Assembly (NCBI RefSeq): GCF_008373755.1 | Contig: NZ_VUJV01000003.1 | Span: 1,302,001-1,366,000, forward strand | Source of the DNA: Nocardioides humilatus | Lineage (GTDB): Bacteria > Actinomycetota > Actinomycetes > Propionibacteriales > Nocardioidaceae | Direction: 5' to 3' | Length of the DNA: 64,000 bases | Shown here: positions 7,503 to 16,504 of the stretch, piece by piece | Numbering within the stretch: the first letter of the stretch is position 1 | How the letters are laid out: each line of letters begins with the position of its first letter | The notes under the pieces: generated by a model | The model's input: the letters and a program-made list of their open reading frames with translations, nothing else | Database searches by the model: none | What the model was told of the DNA's origin: nothing | Program-made: the position numbers and the translations under genes

Positions 7503-10067
7503 CTACTCCGCGGCGGTCGAACCGTCCTCGACCTGGGTGGCCGGACCGTCGGGACCGGCCTCGATCGCGGTGGTCTCGAGCGGCGGCATGTCGGGCAGCT
7601 CGCTGACCTTCTGACCCTCGAAGGTGAACGACGCGTCGGGACCGTCACCATCGACGTCGACCAGCACGATCTGGCCGGGGCCGACCTCGCCGTAGAGCAT
7701 CTTCTCGGCGAGGATGTCCTCGATCTCGCGCTGGACCGTACGGCGCAGCGGACGCGCACCGAGCACCGGGTCGAAGCCGCGCTGGGCGAGGAGGTTCTTC
7801 GCCCGCTGCGTCAGCTCGATCCGCATGTCGCGGTCACGCAACCGGACCTCCACCGCGGCGATCATGTTGTCGACCATCGCGATGATCTGCTCCTGCGACA
7901 GCGGCGGGAAGACGATGATCTCGTCGACACGGTTGAGGAACTCCGGGCGGAAGTGCTGCTTGAGCTCCTCCGACACCTTCGCCTTCATCCGCTCGTAGGA
8001 GCCGGCGGCGTCACCGGTCTGCTGGAAGCCGAGGTTGATGCCCTTGGCGATGTCGCGGGTGCCGAGGTTGGTCGTCATGATGATGACGGTGTTCTTAAAG
8101 TCGACGACCCGGCCCTGGGAGTCGGTCAGGCGACCTTCCTCCAGGATCTGCAGCAGGCTGTTGAAGATGTCGGGGTGGGCCTTCTCGACCTCGTCGAAGA
8201 GGACCACGGAGAACGGCTTGCGGCGCACCTTCTCGGTGAGCTGGCCGCCCTCCTCGTAGCCGACGTAGCCCGGAGGCGAGCCGAAGAGCCGCGAGACGGT
8301 GTGCTTCTCACCGAACTCCGACATGTCGAGCTGGATGAGCGCGTCCTCGTCACCGAAGAGGAACTCGGCGAGCGTCTTGGACAGCCAGGTCTTACCGACA
8401 CCGGACGGGCCGGCGAAGATGAACGACCCACCGGGACGCTTCGGGTCCTTCAGACCCGCACGAGTACGGCGGATAGCGCGGCTGAGTGCCTTGACGGCCT
8501 CGTCCTGGCCGATGACCCGCTTGTGGAGCTCGTCCTCCATCTTGAGCAGTCGCGTGGACTCCTCCTCGGACAGCTTCACGATCGGGATGCCCGTCGCGAC
8601 CGCCAGCACCTCGGCGATGAGCTCCTCGTCGACCTCGGCGACCTCGTCCATGTCGCCCGCGCGCCACTGCTTCTCGCGCTCGGCCTTCTTCAAGATGAGC
8701 TGCTTCTCCTCGTCGCGCAGGCGCGCGGCGGCCTCGAAGTCCTGACCGTCGATGGCGGCCTCCTTGCGCTGCCGCACCTCGGAGATCTTGTCGTCGTATT
8801 CACGCAGGTCGGCGGGGGCGGTCATCCGACGGATGCGCAGGCGCGAGCCCGCCTCGTCGATGAGGTCGATCGCCTTGTCGGGGAGGAAGCGGTCGGAGAT
8901 GTAACGGTCGGCCAGCGTCGCCGCCGAGACCAGTGCCTCGTCGGTGATCGTCACCCGGTGGTGGGCCTCGTAGCGGTCGCGCAGGCCCTTGAGCATCTCG
9001 ATCGTGTGGGCGATCGACGGCTCGGCGACCTGGATCGGCTGGAAGCGACGCTCGAGCGCGGCGTCCTTCTCGAGGTACTTGCGGTATTCGTCGAGCGTGG
9101 TCGCGCCGATCGTCTGGAGCTCACCGCGCGCCAGCATCGGCTTGAGGATGCTCGCCGCGTCGATCGCGCCCTCGGCCGCACCCGCACCGACCAGGGTGTG
9201 GATCTCGTCGATGAACAGCACGATGTCGCCGCGGGTGCGGATCTCCTTCAGCACCTTCTTGAGGCGCTCCTCGAAGTCACCGCGGTAGCGGCTGCCGGCG
9301 ACGAGCGCGCCGAGGTCGAGGGTGTAGATCTGCTTGTCCTTGAGCGTCTCGGGGACGTTGCCCTTGACGATGTCTTGCGCCAGGCCCTCGACGATCGTCG
9401 TCTTGCCGACGCCGGGCTCGCCGATGAGAACCGGGTTGTTCTTCGTGCGGCGCGAGAGGATCTGCATGACCCGCTCGATCTCCTTCTCGCGACCGATGAC
9501 CGGGTCGAGCTTGCCCTCGCGGGCGTCCTGGGTCAGGTTGCGACCGAACTGGTCGAGCACCAGCGAGGAGGACGGCGCATCGCTGCTGCCGCTGCCGGTC
9601 GAAGCCGCCGAGGAGCCGGACTCCTTGCCCTGGAAGCCGGACAACAGCTGGATGACCTGCTGGCGGACCCGGTTGAGGTCGGCGCCCAGCTTCTGCAGCA
9701 CCTGGGCCGCGACGCCCTCGCCCTCACGGATCAGGCCGAGCAGGATGTGCTCGGTGCCGATGTAGGAGTGGCCCAGCTGCAGCGCCTCGCGCAGGGACAG
9801 CTCGAGAACCTTCTTGGCGCGCGGCGTGAAGGGGATGTGACCGCTCGGCGCCTGCTGGCCCTGGCCGATGATCTCCTCGACCTGGGCACGGACGGCCTCG
9901 AGCGAGATGTCGAGGGACTCCAACGCCTTGGCGGCGACACCCTCGCCCTCGTGGATGAGGCCCAGGAGGATGTGCTCGGTCCCGATGTAGTTGTGGGAGA
10001 GCATGCGAGCCTCTTCTTGGGCCAGCACGACCACCCGACGGGCTCGGTCAGTAAACCGCTCGAACAT
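7503..10067 (-). CDS. clpC: ATP-dependent Clp protease ATPase subunit ClpC
   Basis: An 854-residue AAA+ unfoldase that feeds substrates to ClpP. In order: two N-terminal Clp_N repeats, each with [12 protein letters not shown] or [12 protein letters not shown] (about 1-145), a Ser-rich linker, AAA domain 1 with Walker A GEPGVGKT (about residue 215), a UVR/M-domain coiled coil (about 425-475), AAA domain 2 with Walker A GPSGVGKT (about residue 555) and the ClpC C-terminal domain. The ATG at 10067 is chosen for the GGAGGAG site just upstream and the canonical [11 protein letters not shown] start. Downstream is the mutY/clpC hairpin. A 7-bp inverted repeat at 10107 lies in the promoter region. 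Confidence 0.98.
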   Translation of the reverse strand: MFERFTDRARRVVVLAQEEARMLSHNYIGTEHILLGLIHEGEGVAAKALESLDISLEAVRAQVEEIIGQGQQAPSGHIPFTPRAKKVLELSLREALQLGHSYIGTEHILLGLIREGEGVAAQVLQKLGADLNRVRQQVIQLLSGFQGKESGSSAASTGSGSSDAPSSSLVLDQFGRNLTQDAREGKLDPVIGREKEIERVMQILSRRTKNNPVLIGEPGVGKTTIVEGLAQDIVKGNVPETLKDKQIYTLDLGALVAGSRYRGDFEERLKKVLKEIRTRGDIVLFIDEIHTLVGAGAAEGAIDAASILKPMLARGELQTIGATTLDEYRKYLEKDAALERRFQPIQVAEPSIAHTIEMLKGLRDRYEAHHRVTITDEALVSAATLADRYISDRFLPDKAIDLIDEAGSRLRIRRMTAPADLREYDDKISEVRQRKEAAIDGQDFEAAARLRDEEKQLILKKAEREKQWRAGDMDEVAEVDEELIAEVLAVATGIPIVKLSEEESTRLLKMEDELHKRVIGQDEAVKALSRAIRRTRAGLKDPKRPGGSFIFAGPSGVGKTWLSKTLAEFLFGDEDALIQLDMSEFGEKHTVSRLFGSPPGYVGYEEGGQLTEKVRRKPFSVVLFDEVEKAHPDIFNSLLQILEEGRLTDSQGRVVDFKNTVIIMTTNLGTRDIAKGINLGFQQTGDAAGSYERMKAKVSEELKQHFRPEFLNRVDEIIVFPPLSQEQIIAMVDNMIAAVEVRLRDRDMRIELTQRAKNLLAQRGFDPVLGARPLRRTVQREIEDILAEKMLYGEVGPGQIVLVDVDGDGPDASFTFEGQKVSELPDMPPLETTAIEAGPDGPATQVEDGSTAAE

Positions 10068-10106
10068 AGTTGCTCCTCCACCATCAGGCACACGTCACGG
10101 GGCGTA

Positions 10107-10127
10107 CGACGGGTACAACTCCCGTCG
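10107..10127. promoter_or_regulatory. Inverted repeat in the clpC upstream region
   Basis: CGACGGG-N7-CCCGTCG is a perfect 7-7-7 inverted repeat centred 50 nt upstream of the clpC start codon. Position and symmetry fit a repressor or activator site, or a 5'-UTR hairpin. It does not resemble a recognised ClgR or HspR box closely enough to name a regulator. Confidence 0.35.
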
Positions 10128-10157
10128 ACAGCCTACGCGTTCCGTGTCACGGAGAAA

Positions 10158-10197
10158 TCTCGTCCGCTGACAGCGAAATCGCTGCCAGCGGACGAGA
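10158..10197. terminator. Hairpin terminator downstream of lsr2
   Basis: Bases 10158-10169 pair perfectly with 10186-10197. Inside is one A-C mismatch, then a second perfect 5-bp stem (10171-10175 with 10180-10184) and a 4-nt loop AAAT. It lies 22 nt past the lsr2 stop on the minus strand and just upstream of the clpC promoter region, so it should insulate clpC from lsr2 transcription. Confidence 0.85.
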
Positions 10198-10219
10198 CGC
10201 AGATGAGCGGCAGCCGAGG

Positions 10220-10546
10220 TCAGTGCGCGGCGTCGTAGGCCTCACGCACGTCGGCCGGGATCCGGCCGCGGTCGGGCACCTTGTGCCCGTTGGCGCGGGC
10301 CCAGTCGCGGACATCCTTGGCCGAGACGCCACCGGCCGGAGCCTTCGCCGCGGAGCGGCCGCGGCGAGCGCCGCCGACCTTGCGAGCGTGACCGACGTAG
10401 CCCGCGAGGGCGTCACGGAGCTTGGCCGCGTTCTTCTCGTTGAGGTCGATCTCATACGAGCTGCCGTCGAGGCCGAAAGCGACCGTCTCGGATGCCTCGG
10501 AGCCGTCGATGTCGTCGACGAGAACAATGTTGACGCGCTGTGCCAT
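10220..10546 (-). CDS. lsr2: Nucleoid-associated protein Lsr2
   Basis: A 108-residue H-NS-like protein that bridges AT-rich DNA and silences acquired genes. The N-terminal dimerisation domain (residues 1-55, VNIVLVDDIDGSEA and SYEIDLN) is followed by a basic linker (GGARRGRSAAK). The C-terminal domain binds the AT minor groove through the RGR-type hook, seen here as DRGRIPADVREAYDAAH, with the preceding DWARANGHKV. The ATG at 10546 is chosen because AAAGG is upstream and MAQRVNIVLVDD is the family start. The order lsr2-clpC matches mycobacteria. The DNA just upstream is markedly AT-rich for this genome. Confidence 0.97.
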   Translation of the reverse strand: MAQRVNIVLVDDIDGSEASETVAFGLDGSSYEIDLNEKNAAKLRDALAGYVGHARKVGGARRGRSAAKAPAGGVSAKDVRDWARANGHKVPDRGRIPADVREAYDAAH

Positions 10547-10678
10547 TGCTGGAGCCTTTCCCACAAATCAATGATTCGAAATTGCGGTCGTCCCCTCCGA
10601 CCGATTACTGGGAATAATGCCCTATTCGAAGATTGGAGAAAAGTCGGCGATATCGACCTGTGGAAAAGCGTAGGAATA
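10547..10678. promoter_or_regulatory. AT-rich lsr2 promoter region
   Basis: This 132-bp gap between the lsr2 start and the coaX stop contains runs such as AATCAATGATTCGAAATT and GGGAATAATG and is visibly far richer in A and T than the rest of the window. A small hairpin GGTCG-N7-CGACC (minus strand) lies within it. Lsr2 prefers AT-rich DNA, so autoregulation is a reasonable inference; it has not been shown here. Confidence 0.5.
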
Positions 10679-11455
10679 TTACTTGGAGTTGCGGACGAAA
10701 ACATTCTCCAGGCCGCGAAGGGTGAGCCACGGCGAGTGGTCGGTGAAGCACCGGCACTCCTCGACGACCAGGGGCGCGAGATAGCCCGTCGCGATCACGC
10801 GCACGTCGGCAACGTCGACCCCGAGCGAACCGATGATCCGCTCCACCATGCCTTCGACCTGGCTGGCCACACCGAAGACCATCCCCGACTGCAGGGCTTC
10901 CACTGTGTTCTTGCCGATCACGCCGCGCGGGCGGGCCAGCTCGACCATGCGCAGCTGCGCGCCGCGACGACCCAGTGCCTCCAAGGAGATCTCGATACCG
11001 GGCGTGATCGCGCCCCCCACATAACGACCCTGCGCATCGATCACGTCAAACGTCGTCGCGGTGCCACCGAAGTCGACGACCACCGCAGGGCCGCCGAAGT
11101 CGGTCGCGGCGGCGAGCGCATTGATGATGCGGTCGGTGCCGACCTCACGTGGATTGTCGACCAAGATGGGCACGCCGGTGCGGACTCCGGGTTCGACGAC
11201 CACGTGCGGGATATCGCAGAAATGCCGCGCCAACATCTCGCGCCAGGAATTCAGCACCGCAGGAACGGTGGCGCAGACCGAGATACCGGTGATGTCGTCG
11301 GCCTCGGCGCCGAGCAGGCCGCGCAGGAGGACCGCCCACTCGTCGGCGGTGCGGTGCTCGTGGGTCGAGACGCGCCAGTGCGACCCGACCTCACCGTCGC
11401 TGATCAGGCCCAGCACGGTGTGGGCGTTGCCGATGTCGACGGCGAGGAGGGTCAC
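10679..11455 (-). CDS. coaX: Type III pantothenate kinase CoaX
   Basis: A 258-residue ASKHA-fold kinase phosphorylating pantothenate, the first committed step of CoA synthesis. Visible motifs are the N-terminal phosphate loop DIGNAHT (residues 7-13), GTDRIINALAA, and VVDFGGTATTFDVID. Length is normal. The GTG start at 11455 overlaps the nadC stop in a GTGA junction, so translation is probably coupled. The frame continues upstream, but that part is out-of-frame nadC sequence. It is the last gene of the panC-panD-nadB-nadC-coaX series, and its position near panD matches M. tuberculosis Rv3600c. Confidence 0.95.
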   Translation of the reverse strand: MTLLAVDIGNAHTVLGLISDGEVGSHWRVSTHEHRTADEWAVLLRGLLGAEADDITGISVCATVPAVLNSWREMLARHFCDIPHVVVEPGVRTGVPILVDNPREVGTDRIINALAAATDFGGPAVVVDFGGTATTFDVIDAQGRYVGGAITPGIEISLEALGRRGAQLRMVELARPRGVIGKNTVEALQSGMVFGVASQVEGMVERIIGSLGVDVADVRVIATGYLAPLVVEECRCFTDHSPWLTLRGLENVFVRNSK

Positions 11456-12372
11456 GGCTCGGTCCTGAAGTCCAGCCCGAGGTCGAAGACGTTGACGGAG
11501 TGGGTCAGCGCGCCGACGGAGATGAAGTCGACCCCGGTCGCGGCGACCTCCTTCGCGCGGTCGAGGGTCAGCCCGCCGGACGCCTCGAGCACCGCCGCGC
11601 TTCCCGCCGCCTCGTTGATGCGGACGGCCTCGCGCATGTCGTCGGTGCTCATGTTGTCGAGCAGGACCTCGGTGCACCCGGCCGCGAGCACGGCGCGCAG
11701 CTCGTCGAGGTCCATCACCTCGACCTCGACCCGCAGGCCGGGGTTGGCGGCGACGACGGCCCGGTAGGCCTCGACGACCCCGCCGGCAGCGACGGCGTGG
11801 TTGTCCTTGACCATCGCCCGGTCGACGAGGCTGAAGCGGTGGTTGACCCCGCCGCCGCAGCGGACGGCGTACTTCTGCAGTGCGCGCCAACCCGGCAGCG
11901 TCTTGCGGGTGTCGAGCACCCGGGCGCCGGTGCCGTCGATGGCGTCGACCCATGCGGCCGTCGCGCTCGCGACGCCCGACAGGTGCGATGCGAAGTTGAG
12001 GGCGGTGCGCTCGGCGGTCAGGACGCCCTTCACCGGTCCGGCGACGGTCAGGACGACGTCGCCGGGGCGGACCCGCGTGCCGTCGGCCACCCGGCCGCTG
12101 ATCTCGACCTCCTGGTCGAGCGCGTAGCGGAAGGCGAGCTCGGCGATCGCGAGGCCGGCGACGACGCCCGACTCGCGCGACCCGATGTCGGCGACCGCGT
12201 GGCCCATCTCCGGCATCGCCGCGCTGGTGACGTCGTCGGCGCCGCCCGGCAGGTCCTCGGCGAAAGCGAGCGCGACGTGGTCGTAGACCGCACGCGGGTC
12301 GAGGCCCGCGGCCGCAATCTCCTCGATCAGGGCACCCGGGAGGCGGTCGTACGGCGTCCGGACGATGCTCAT
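11452..12372 (-). CDS. nadC: Nicotinate-nucleotide pyrophosphorylase (carboxylating) NadC
   Basis: A 306-residue quinolinate phosphoribosyltransferase converting quinolinate and PRPP to nicotinate mononucleotide, CO2 and PPi. The substrate-binding stretch DTRKTLPGWRALQKYAV is followed by CGGGVNHRFSLVD, and the C-terminal barrel by SGGLTLDRAKEVAATGVD and ISVGALTHSV, all canonical. The ATG at 12372 overlaps the nadB stop (ATGA), and the stop overlaps coaX. With nadB it supplies the de novo NAD route; nadA (quinolinate synthase) is not in the window. Confidence 0.96.
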   Translation of the reverse strand: MSIVRTPYDRLPGALIEEIAAAGLDPRAVYDHVALAFAEDLPGGADDVTSAAMPEMGHAVADIGSRESGVVAGLAIAELAFRYALDQEVEISGRVADGTRVRPGDVVLTVAGPVKGVLTAERTALNFASHLSGVASATAAWVDAIDGTGARVLDTRKTLPGWRALQKYAVRCGGGVNHRFSLVDRAMVKDNHAVAAGGVVEAYRAVVAANPGLRVEVEVMDLDELRAVLAAGCTEVLLDNMSTDDMREAVRINEAAGSAAVLEASGGLTLDRAKEVAATGVDFISVGALTHSVNVFDLGLDFRTEP

Positions 12373-14057
12373 GCGTCGGGCTCCTGCGTCGGGAGGTCGA
12401 TGTCGGTGGCAGCTGCCGGGTGGAACGTCACGGTCGTCGCGCCGTCGCTCATCACGACGTCGAAGTGCCCGGCCCAGTGCGCGTCATCGCGCTCGGGGAA
12501 GTCGTCGCGCCAGTGCGAGCCGCGGGTCTCCTCGCGCAGGGCCGCCGCGTCGGCCAGGGCGGCGGAGATGGTGATCAGGTTGGTGGTCTCCCAGGAGGCC
12601 TGGTCGACCTGCTCGGCGGCGTTGCCCGAAAGCTTGTCGAGCAGTGCGGTCGCCTCGGCGAGGCCCTCGGCGGAGCGCAGCACACCGGCACGGGACGTCA
12701 TCGTCTCCTGCAGGTCGCGGCGCGCGGCGCCCGAGACCAGACCTTCGGTCCGCTGGTCCGGGGCGACCTCGGTCCACGGCCGGAGCTCGTCGGGCAGGAC
12801 CGCCGCGATCCGACGCGAGAAGACCAGTCCCTCGAGCAACGAGTTGGAGGCCAGCCGGTTGGCGCCGTGGACACCCGAGCAGGCCACCTCGCCGGTGGCG
12901 TAGAGACCAGGCAGGTCGGTGCGGCCCTCGAGGTCGGTGCGCACGCCGCCGGAGGCGTAGTGGCAGGCCGGCGCGACAGGGATCAGCTGGGTCACCGGAT
13001 CGACGCCGTGGGACCGGGCCGTGGCGAGGATGGTCGGGAAGCGGCGCTCCCAGAACTCCGCGCCGAGGTGTCGGGCATCGAGCCACATGTGCGGCCGACC
13101 TGTCTCGAGCATCCGCTTCATGATCGCCTTGGCGACCACGTCGCGCGGAGCGAGGTCGGCGAGCTCGTGGACGCCCTGCATCAGGCGGTTGCCCTCGTCG
13201 TCGACGAGGAAGGCGCCCTCACCGCGGACGGCCTCGGAGATCAGCGGCTGCTGGCCGCGCGAGTCGGGCCCGAGGTACATCACCGTCGGGTGGAACTGCA
13301 CGAACTCCAGGTCACGCAGCGTCGCACCCGCTCGCAGTGCGATCGCCATGCCGTCGCCGGTCGAGACGACCGGGTTGGTGGTCTGCGAGAACACCTGGCC
13401 GAGGCCGCCACTCGCCAGCACCACGGCGCGGCAGTGGACGGCACCGACACCGTCGCGCACGCCCTCGCCGATGACGTGGAGGCTGACGCCGCTGACTCCG
13501 CCGTCGGTGCCGAGCAGCAGGTCGACCGCCAGTGCGTGCTGGATCACCTCGATGTCGGGGGCTGCCTCGATGGCCGCGATGAGCGCGCGCTGGATCTCGG
13601 CGCCCGTGGCGTCACCGCCAGCGTGCGCGATCCGGTCGCGGTGGTGTCCGCCCTCGCGGGTCAGCGACAGCGCGCCGTCGTCGTCGTGGTCGAAGTTGGT
13701 GCCGAGAGCGATCAGCTCGCGTACGGCGTCGGGACCCTCGGTCACCAGCACCCGGACGGCTTCCTCGTCGCACGCTCCTGCGCCCGCGACCAGGGTGTCG
13801 GCCTCGTGCTCCTCCGGGGTGTCCTCCGGCCCGAGCGCTGCGGCGATGCCGCCCTGGGCCCACTGGGTCGAACCCGCGTTGAGCACGTCCTTGGTGACGA
13901 CCAGGATCTTGTCGACGCGACCACGCAGCCGCAGGGCGGCAGTCAGACCGGCGACGCCGGACCCGATGATCACCACGTCGGCGCGGATGGTCCACCCGGG
14001 CGACGGCGCGGTCAGTCGTCCGGGCAGACGCCGGGTGGTGGCGGGGACGTCGGGCAT
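12369..14057 (-). CDS. nadB: L-aspartate oxidase NadB
   Basis: A 562-residue FAD enzyme oxidising L-aspartate to iminoaspartate for quinolinate synthesis. The dinucleotide-binding GSGVAGLTAAL starts at about residue 32. Further family landmarks are STQWAQGGIAAA, the active-site HPT in FVQFHPTVMYLG, EAVRGEGAFLVD and GVHGANRLASNSLLEGLVF. The C-terminal three-helix domain is present. Length is typical. It begins 39 nt after the panD stop and overlaps nadC by 4 nt. The family resembles succinate dehydrogenase flavoprotein, but no iron-sulfur partner is adjacent and nadC follows, which decides the call. Confidence 0.95.
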   Translation of the reverse strand: MPDVPATTRRLPGRLTAPSPGWTIRADVVIIGSGVAGLTAALRLRGRVDKILVVTKDVLNAGSTQWAQGGIAAALGPEDTPEEHEADTLVAGAGACDEEAVRVLVTEGPDAVRELIALGTNFDHDDDGALSLTREGGHHRDRIAHAGGDATGAEIQRALIAAIEAAPDIEVIQHALAVDLLLGTDGGVSGVSLHVIGEGVRDGVGAVHCRAVVLASGGLGQVFSQTTNPVVSTGDGMAIALRAGATLRDLEFVQFHPTVMYLGPDSRGQQPLISEAVRGEGAFLVDDEGNRLMQGVHELADLAPRDVVAKAIMKRMLETGRPHMWLDARHLGAEFWERRFPTILATARSHGVDPVTQLIPVAPACHYASGGVRTDLEGRTDLPGLYATGEVACSGVHGANRLASNSLLEGLVFSRRIAAVLPDELRPWTEVAPDQRTEGLVSGAARRDLQETMTSRAGVLRSAEGLAEATALLDKLSGNAAEQVDQASWETTNLITISAALADAAALREETRGSHWRDDFPERDDAHWAGHFDVVMSDGATTVTFHPAAATDIDLPTQEPDA

Positions 14058-14096
14058 CCGAGCAGGCTAGCGGTCAGCGAGGTGGGGTCCGGGGCC

Positions 14097-14516
14097 TCAA
14101 CGAGCCGCGGTCAGGTCGCCGCGCAGCAGGCTCGCGTCGCCGAACGTGTCGGCCGGGTCGGCGCTGGTGCCCATGATCTTGTTGTCGGCGTCGACGAAGA
14201 CGACGTGCGGCTGGTAGGCCTTCGCCTCCTCGGTGGTCATCTGGCCGTAGGCGATGAGGATCACCAGGTCGCCGGGGTGCACCAGCCGAGCGGCAGCACC
14301 GTTGATGCCGATCACGCCCGAGCCGCGCTCACCCGCGATCGTGTAGGTCTCCAGCCGGGCACCGTTGGTGATGTCGACGATGTGGACCAGCTCGCCGGCG
14401 AGCAGGTCGGCGGCGTCGAGCAGGTCCTCGTCGACGGTGACCGAGCCGACGTAGTGCAGGTCGGCCTGCGTCACCGTGGCGCGGTGGATCTTCGACTTCA
14501 TCATGGTGCGCAACAT
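14097..14516 (-). CDS. panD: Aspartate 1-decarboxylase precursor PanD
   Basis: A 139-residue pyruvoyl enzyme making beta-alanine from aspartate for pantothenate. Self-cleavage should occur between Gly24 and Ser25 ([12 protein letters not shown]), with the serine becoming the pyruvoyl group. The catalytic Tyr and Lys regions ([29 protein letters not shown]) are present. The ATG at 14516 overlaps the panC stop (TGATG) and has GGGGAG upstream. MMKSKIH five codons in would be a possible alternative, but the Gly24/Ser25 numbering and ribosome site favour 14516. Confidence 0.96.
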   Translation of the reverse strand: MLRTMMKSKIHRATVTQADLHYVGSVTVDEDLLDAADLLAGELVHIVDITNGARLETYTIAGERGSGVIGINGAAARLVHPGDLVILIAYGQMTTEEAKAYQPHVVFVDADNKIMGTSADPADTFGDASLLRGDLTAAR

Positions 14517-15439
14517 CAGTTGCTCCCCTCGGTGCTGCTGGTCAGAGTGGCTGGCTCCCCGATGGTGAGGGCCAGGTTGTCGATCAAGCGGGTGGTGCCG
14601 ACCCGCGCGGCGATGAGCGCGCGAGCCGAAGTGCCAGGAGTTGCGTCGACCGGCAGCTCGGCCAGGTCGGTCGCACGGATCTCGAGGTAGTCGAGGTCGA
14701 TCCCCGCGCTGCGCTGCAGCTCGGCCTGGCCTGCGGCGAGGGCGGCGGCATAACCCTGGTCGGCGGCATCAGCTGCGCGCCGCAGGGCACGGTTGAGCGC
14801 GACGGCCTGCTCGCGCTGGACCGGGTCGAGGTAGCGGTTGCGGCTGGAGCGGGCCAGGCCGTCCGGTTCGCGGTCGGTCGGCGCGCCGACGATCTCGATG
14901 CCGAGGCAGAGGTCGCTGACCATGAGTCGGATCAGTGCGAGCTGCTGGTAGTCCTTCTCCCCGAACACGGCGACGTCGGGTCGCACCAGTCCGAAGAGCT
15001 TCGCAACGACGGTGAGCACGCCGCGGAAGTGGCCGGGCCGACTCGCGCCCTCGAGCACGTCGCCGAGCGGACCGGGATCGACGGTGACCGACTCGGTGGT
15101 GATGCCTGCGGAGACCCCACCGGGATAGACCTCGCTGACCGTCGGCGCGAACACGACGTCGACACCTTCACGACCGCAGACGTCAAGGTCGTCGTCGAAC
15201 GTGCGCGGATAGCGGTCGAGGTCCTCGCCGGGAGCGAACTGGAGCGGGTTGACGAAGATCGAGACCACCACCGAACCGTCGGGGCCGACCTGATCGCGCG
15301 CGCTGCGCATCAGGCTGGCGTGCCCCTCGTGCAGCGCACCCATCGTCGGCACGAAAGCCACGCGGCCGGGACGCGAGAGTCCTGCGGCGAGCTCGGCGCG
15401 CGTGCGCGCGACAATAGGCGTCGTCGTCGCCGTGGTCAT
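14516..15439 (-). CDS. panC: Pantothenate synthetase PanC
   Basis: A 307-residue enzyme joining pantoate and beta-alanine using ATP. The nucleotide-binding [10 protein letters not shown] is at residues 31-40, GEKDYQQL and the SSRNRYLD loop lie further along, and the C-terminal half ends in the usual [10 protein letters not shown] region. The stop overlaps the panD start by one base. panC and panD are sequential pathway genes; panB and panE are not in the window, although the upstream DUF2520 protein has a ketopantoate-reductase-like fold. Confidence 0.96.
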   Translation of the reverse strand: MTTATTTPIVARTRAELAAGLSRPGRVAFVPTMGALHEGHASLMRSARDQVGPDGSVVVSIFVNPLQFAPGEDLDRYPRTFDDDLDVCGREGVDVVFAPTVSEVYPGGVSAGITTESVTVDPGPLGDVLEGASRPGHFRGVLTVVAKLFGLVRPDVAVFGEKDYQQLALIRLMVSDLCLGIEIVGAPTDREPDGLARSSRNRYLDPVQREQAVALNRALRRAADAADQGYAAALAAGQAELQRSAGIDLDYLEIRATDLAELPVDATPGTSARALIAARVGTTRLIDNLALTIGEPATLTSSTEGSN

Positions 15440-15444
15440 CGGGA

Positions 15445-16335
15445 TCAGTGGTCCTGGTGGCGCGAGGTCGGGGCGACCGCGGCGTCGAGGAGGCGCAGGA
15501 TGCTCAGGGCCCGGATCGGGAGGACCCGGCCGTCGGTGACGGCGCGGTCGAGGGTGGCCCGGGCCATCGCGACGTAGGACGGCAGCGTGTCGGGGCGGTT
15601 GGCCTTGATGTCCTCGAGGTGGGCCTTCACGGTCTGCACGTCACCGCGCACGATCGGCCCGGTCAAGGCGGCGTCGCCGCGCTCGAGCGCGTTGTCGAGC
15701 GCCGCCTCGAGCAGGGGGCGCAGGGTGCCGGCGGGGTCGGCGGAGCCGGCCGCGGCCAGGAGGTCCATCGCCTCGCTGACCAGGGTCACCAGGTGATTGG
15801 CGCCGTGGGCGAGACCCGCGTGGTAGAGCCCGCGCATCTCCTCGGGCACCCAGGTCGGGCGGCCGCCGAGCTCGCGGACGAGGTCCTCGGCGAGCAGCCG
15901 CTCGTCCGGACCGGCAGTGAGGCCGAAGACGCAGCCGTCGAGGCGCTCGAGGTCGACCGAGGTGCCGGTGAAGGTCATGGCCGGGTGCAGCGCGATCACG
16001 TGGGCACCGACCGCTGCGGCAGGCGCGAGCACGGCCAGGCCGTGACGGCCGGAGGTGTGGACGACGTACTGGCCCTCGCGGAGCGACCCGGAGTCGGCCA
16101 GCACGCGCACCACGTTGGGGAGCATGTCGTCGGGGACCGTGAGCAGCAGCAGGTCGCACGAGCGGGCGACGGCGCTGGGCTTCATGAGCGGTACGCCGGG
16201 CAGGAGCGCAGCGGCGCGATCGCGGGAGGCGTCGGACTCACCTGCGGCGGCGATGATCTCGTGGCCGGCCTCGCGAAGGCGAGCAGCCAGGACGGCGCCG
16301 ACCTTGCCGGCACCCACCACACCGATGGACAGCAT
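15445..16335 (-). CDS. Rossmann-like DUF2520 domain oxidoreductase
   Basis: A 296-residue protein with an N-terminal NAD(P)-binding GAGKVG at residues 8-13 and a C-terminal all-helical DUF2520 half ([17 protein letters not shown]). The architecture resembles ketopantoate reductase and pyrroline-5-carboxylate reductase. It lies five bases upstream of panC, the position of M. tuberculosis Rv3603c. A role as the missing ketopantoate reductase is an attractive inference but unproven. The ATG at 16335 puts the Rossmann motif at the N-terminus. It is probably the first gene of the cofactor operon, transcribed from the 16336-16504 gap. Confidence 0.85.
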   Translation of the reverse strand: MLSIGVVGAGKVGAVLAARLREAGHEIIAAAGESDASRDRAAALLPGVPLMKPSAVARSCDLLLLTVPDDMLPNVVRVLADSGSLREGQYVVHTSGRHGLAVLAPAAAVGAHVIALHPAMTFTGTSVDLERLDGCVFGLTAGPDERLLAEDLVRELGGRPTWVPEEMRGLYHAGLAHGANHLVTLVSEAMDLLAAAGSADPAGTLRPLLEAALDNALERGDAALTGPIVRGDVQTVKAHLEDIKANRPDTLPSYVAMARATLDRAVTDGRVLPIRALSILRLLDAAVAPTSRHQDH

Positions 16336-16504
16336 CGTTTGCTTCGAACCTTTCCGTTCCAATCCCTCCGACCACCTGCTCACGCAGGCCGGGGTGGGTA
16401 CCGGACGTTGCTCATTCGATGGAACCAAGCGTAGGCGCAAACGATGCCCGCGCGACAGGTCTCGTCCGAGTGACCTGAGCAACACGACCTGGGACAGGTG
16501 TGAC
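16336..16504. promoter_or_regulatory. Divergent promoter region, cofactor operon / glycosyltransferase
   Basis: This 169-bp gap separates the DUF2520 gene (minus) from the glycosyltransferase (plus) and must hold both promoters. On the minus strand AAAGG lies 12 nt before the DUF2520 start. I see no strong palindrome or riboswitch; in particular no recognised NAD riboswitch aptamer. Confidence 0.5.

Noticed and set aside
7449-10238. A 929-codon plus-strand frame antisense to clpC
   Set aside because: A typical antisense artefact of GC-rich codon use; clpC on the opposite strand is unambiguous.
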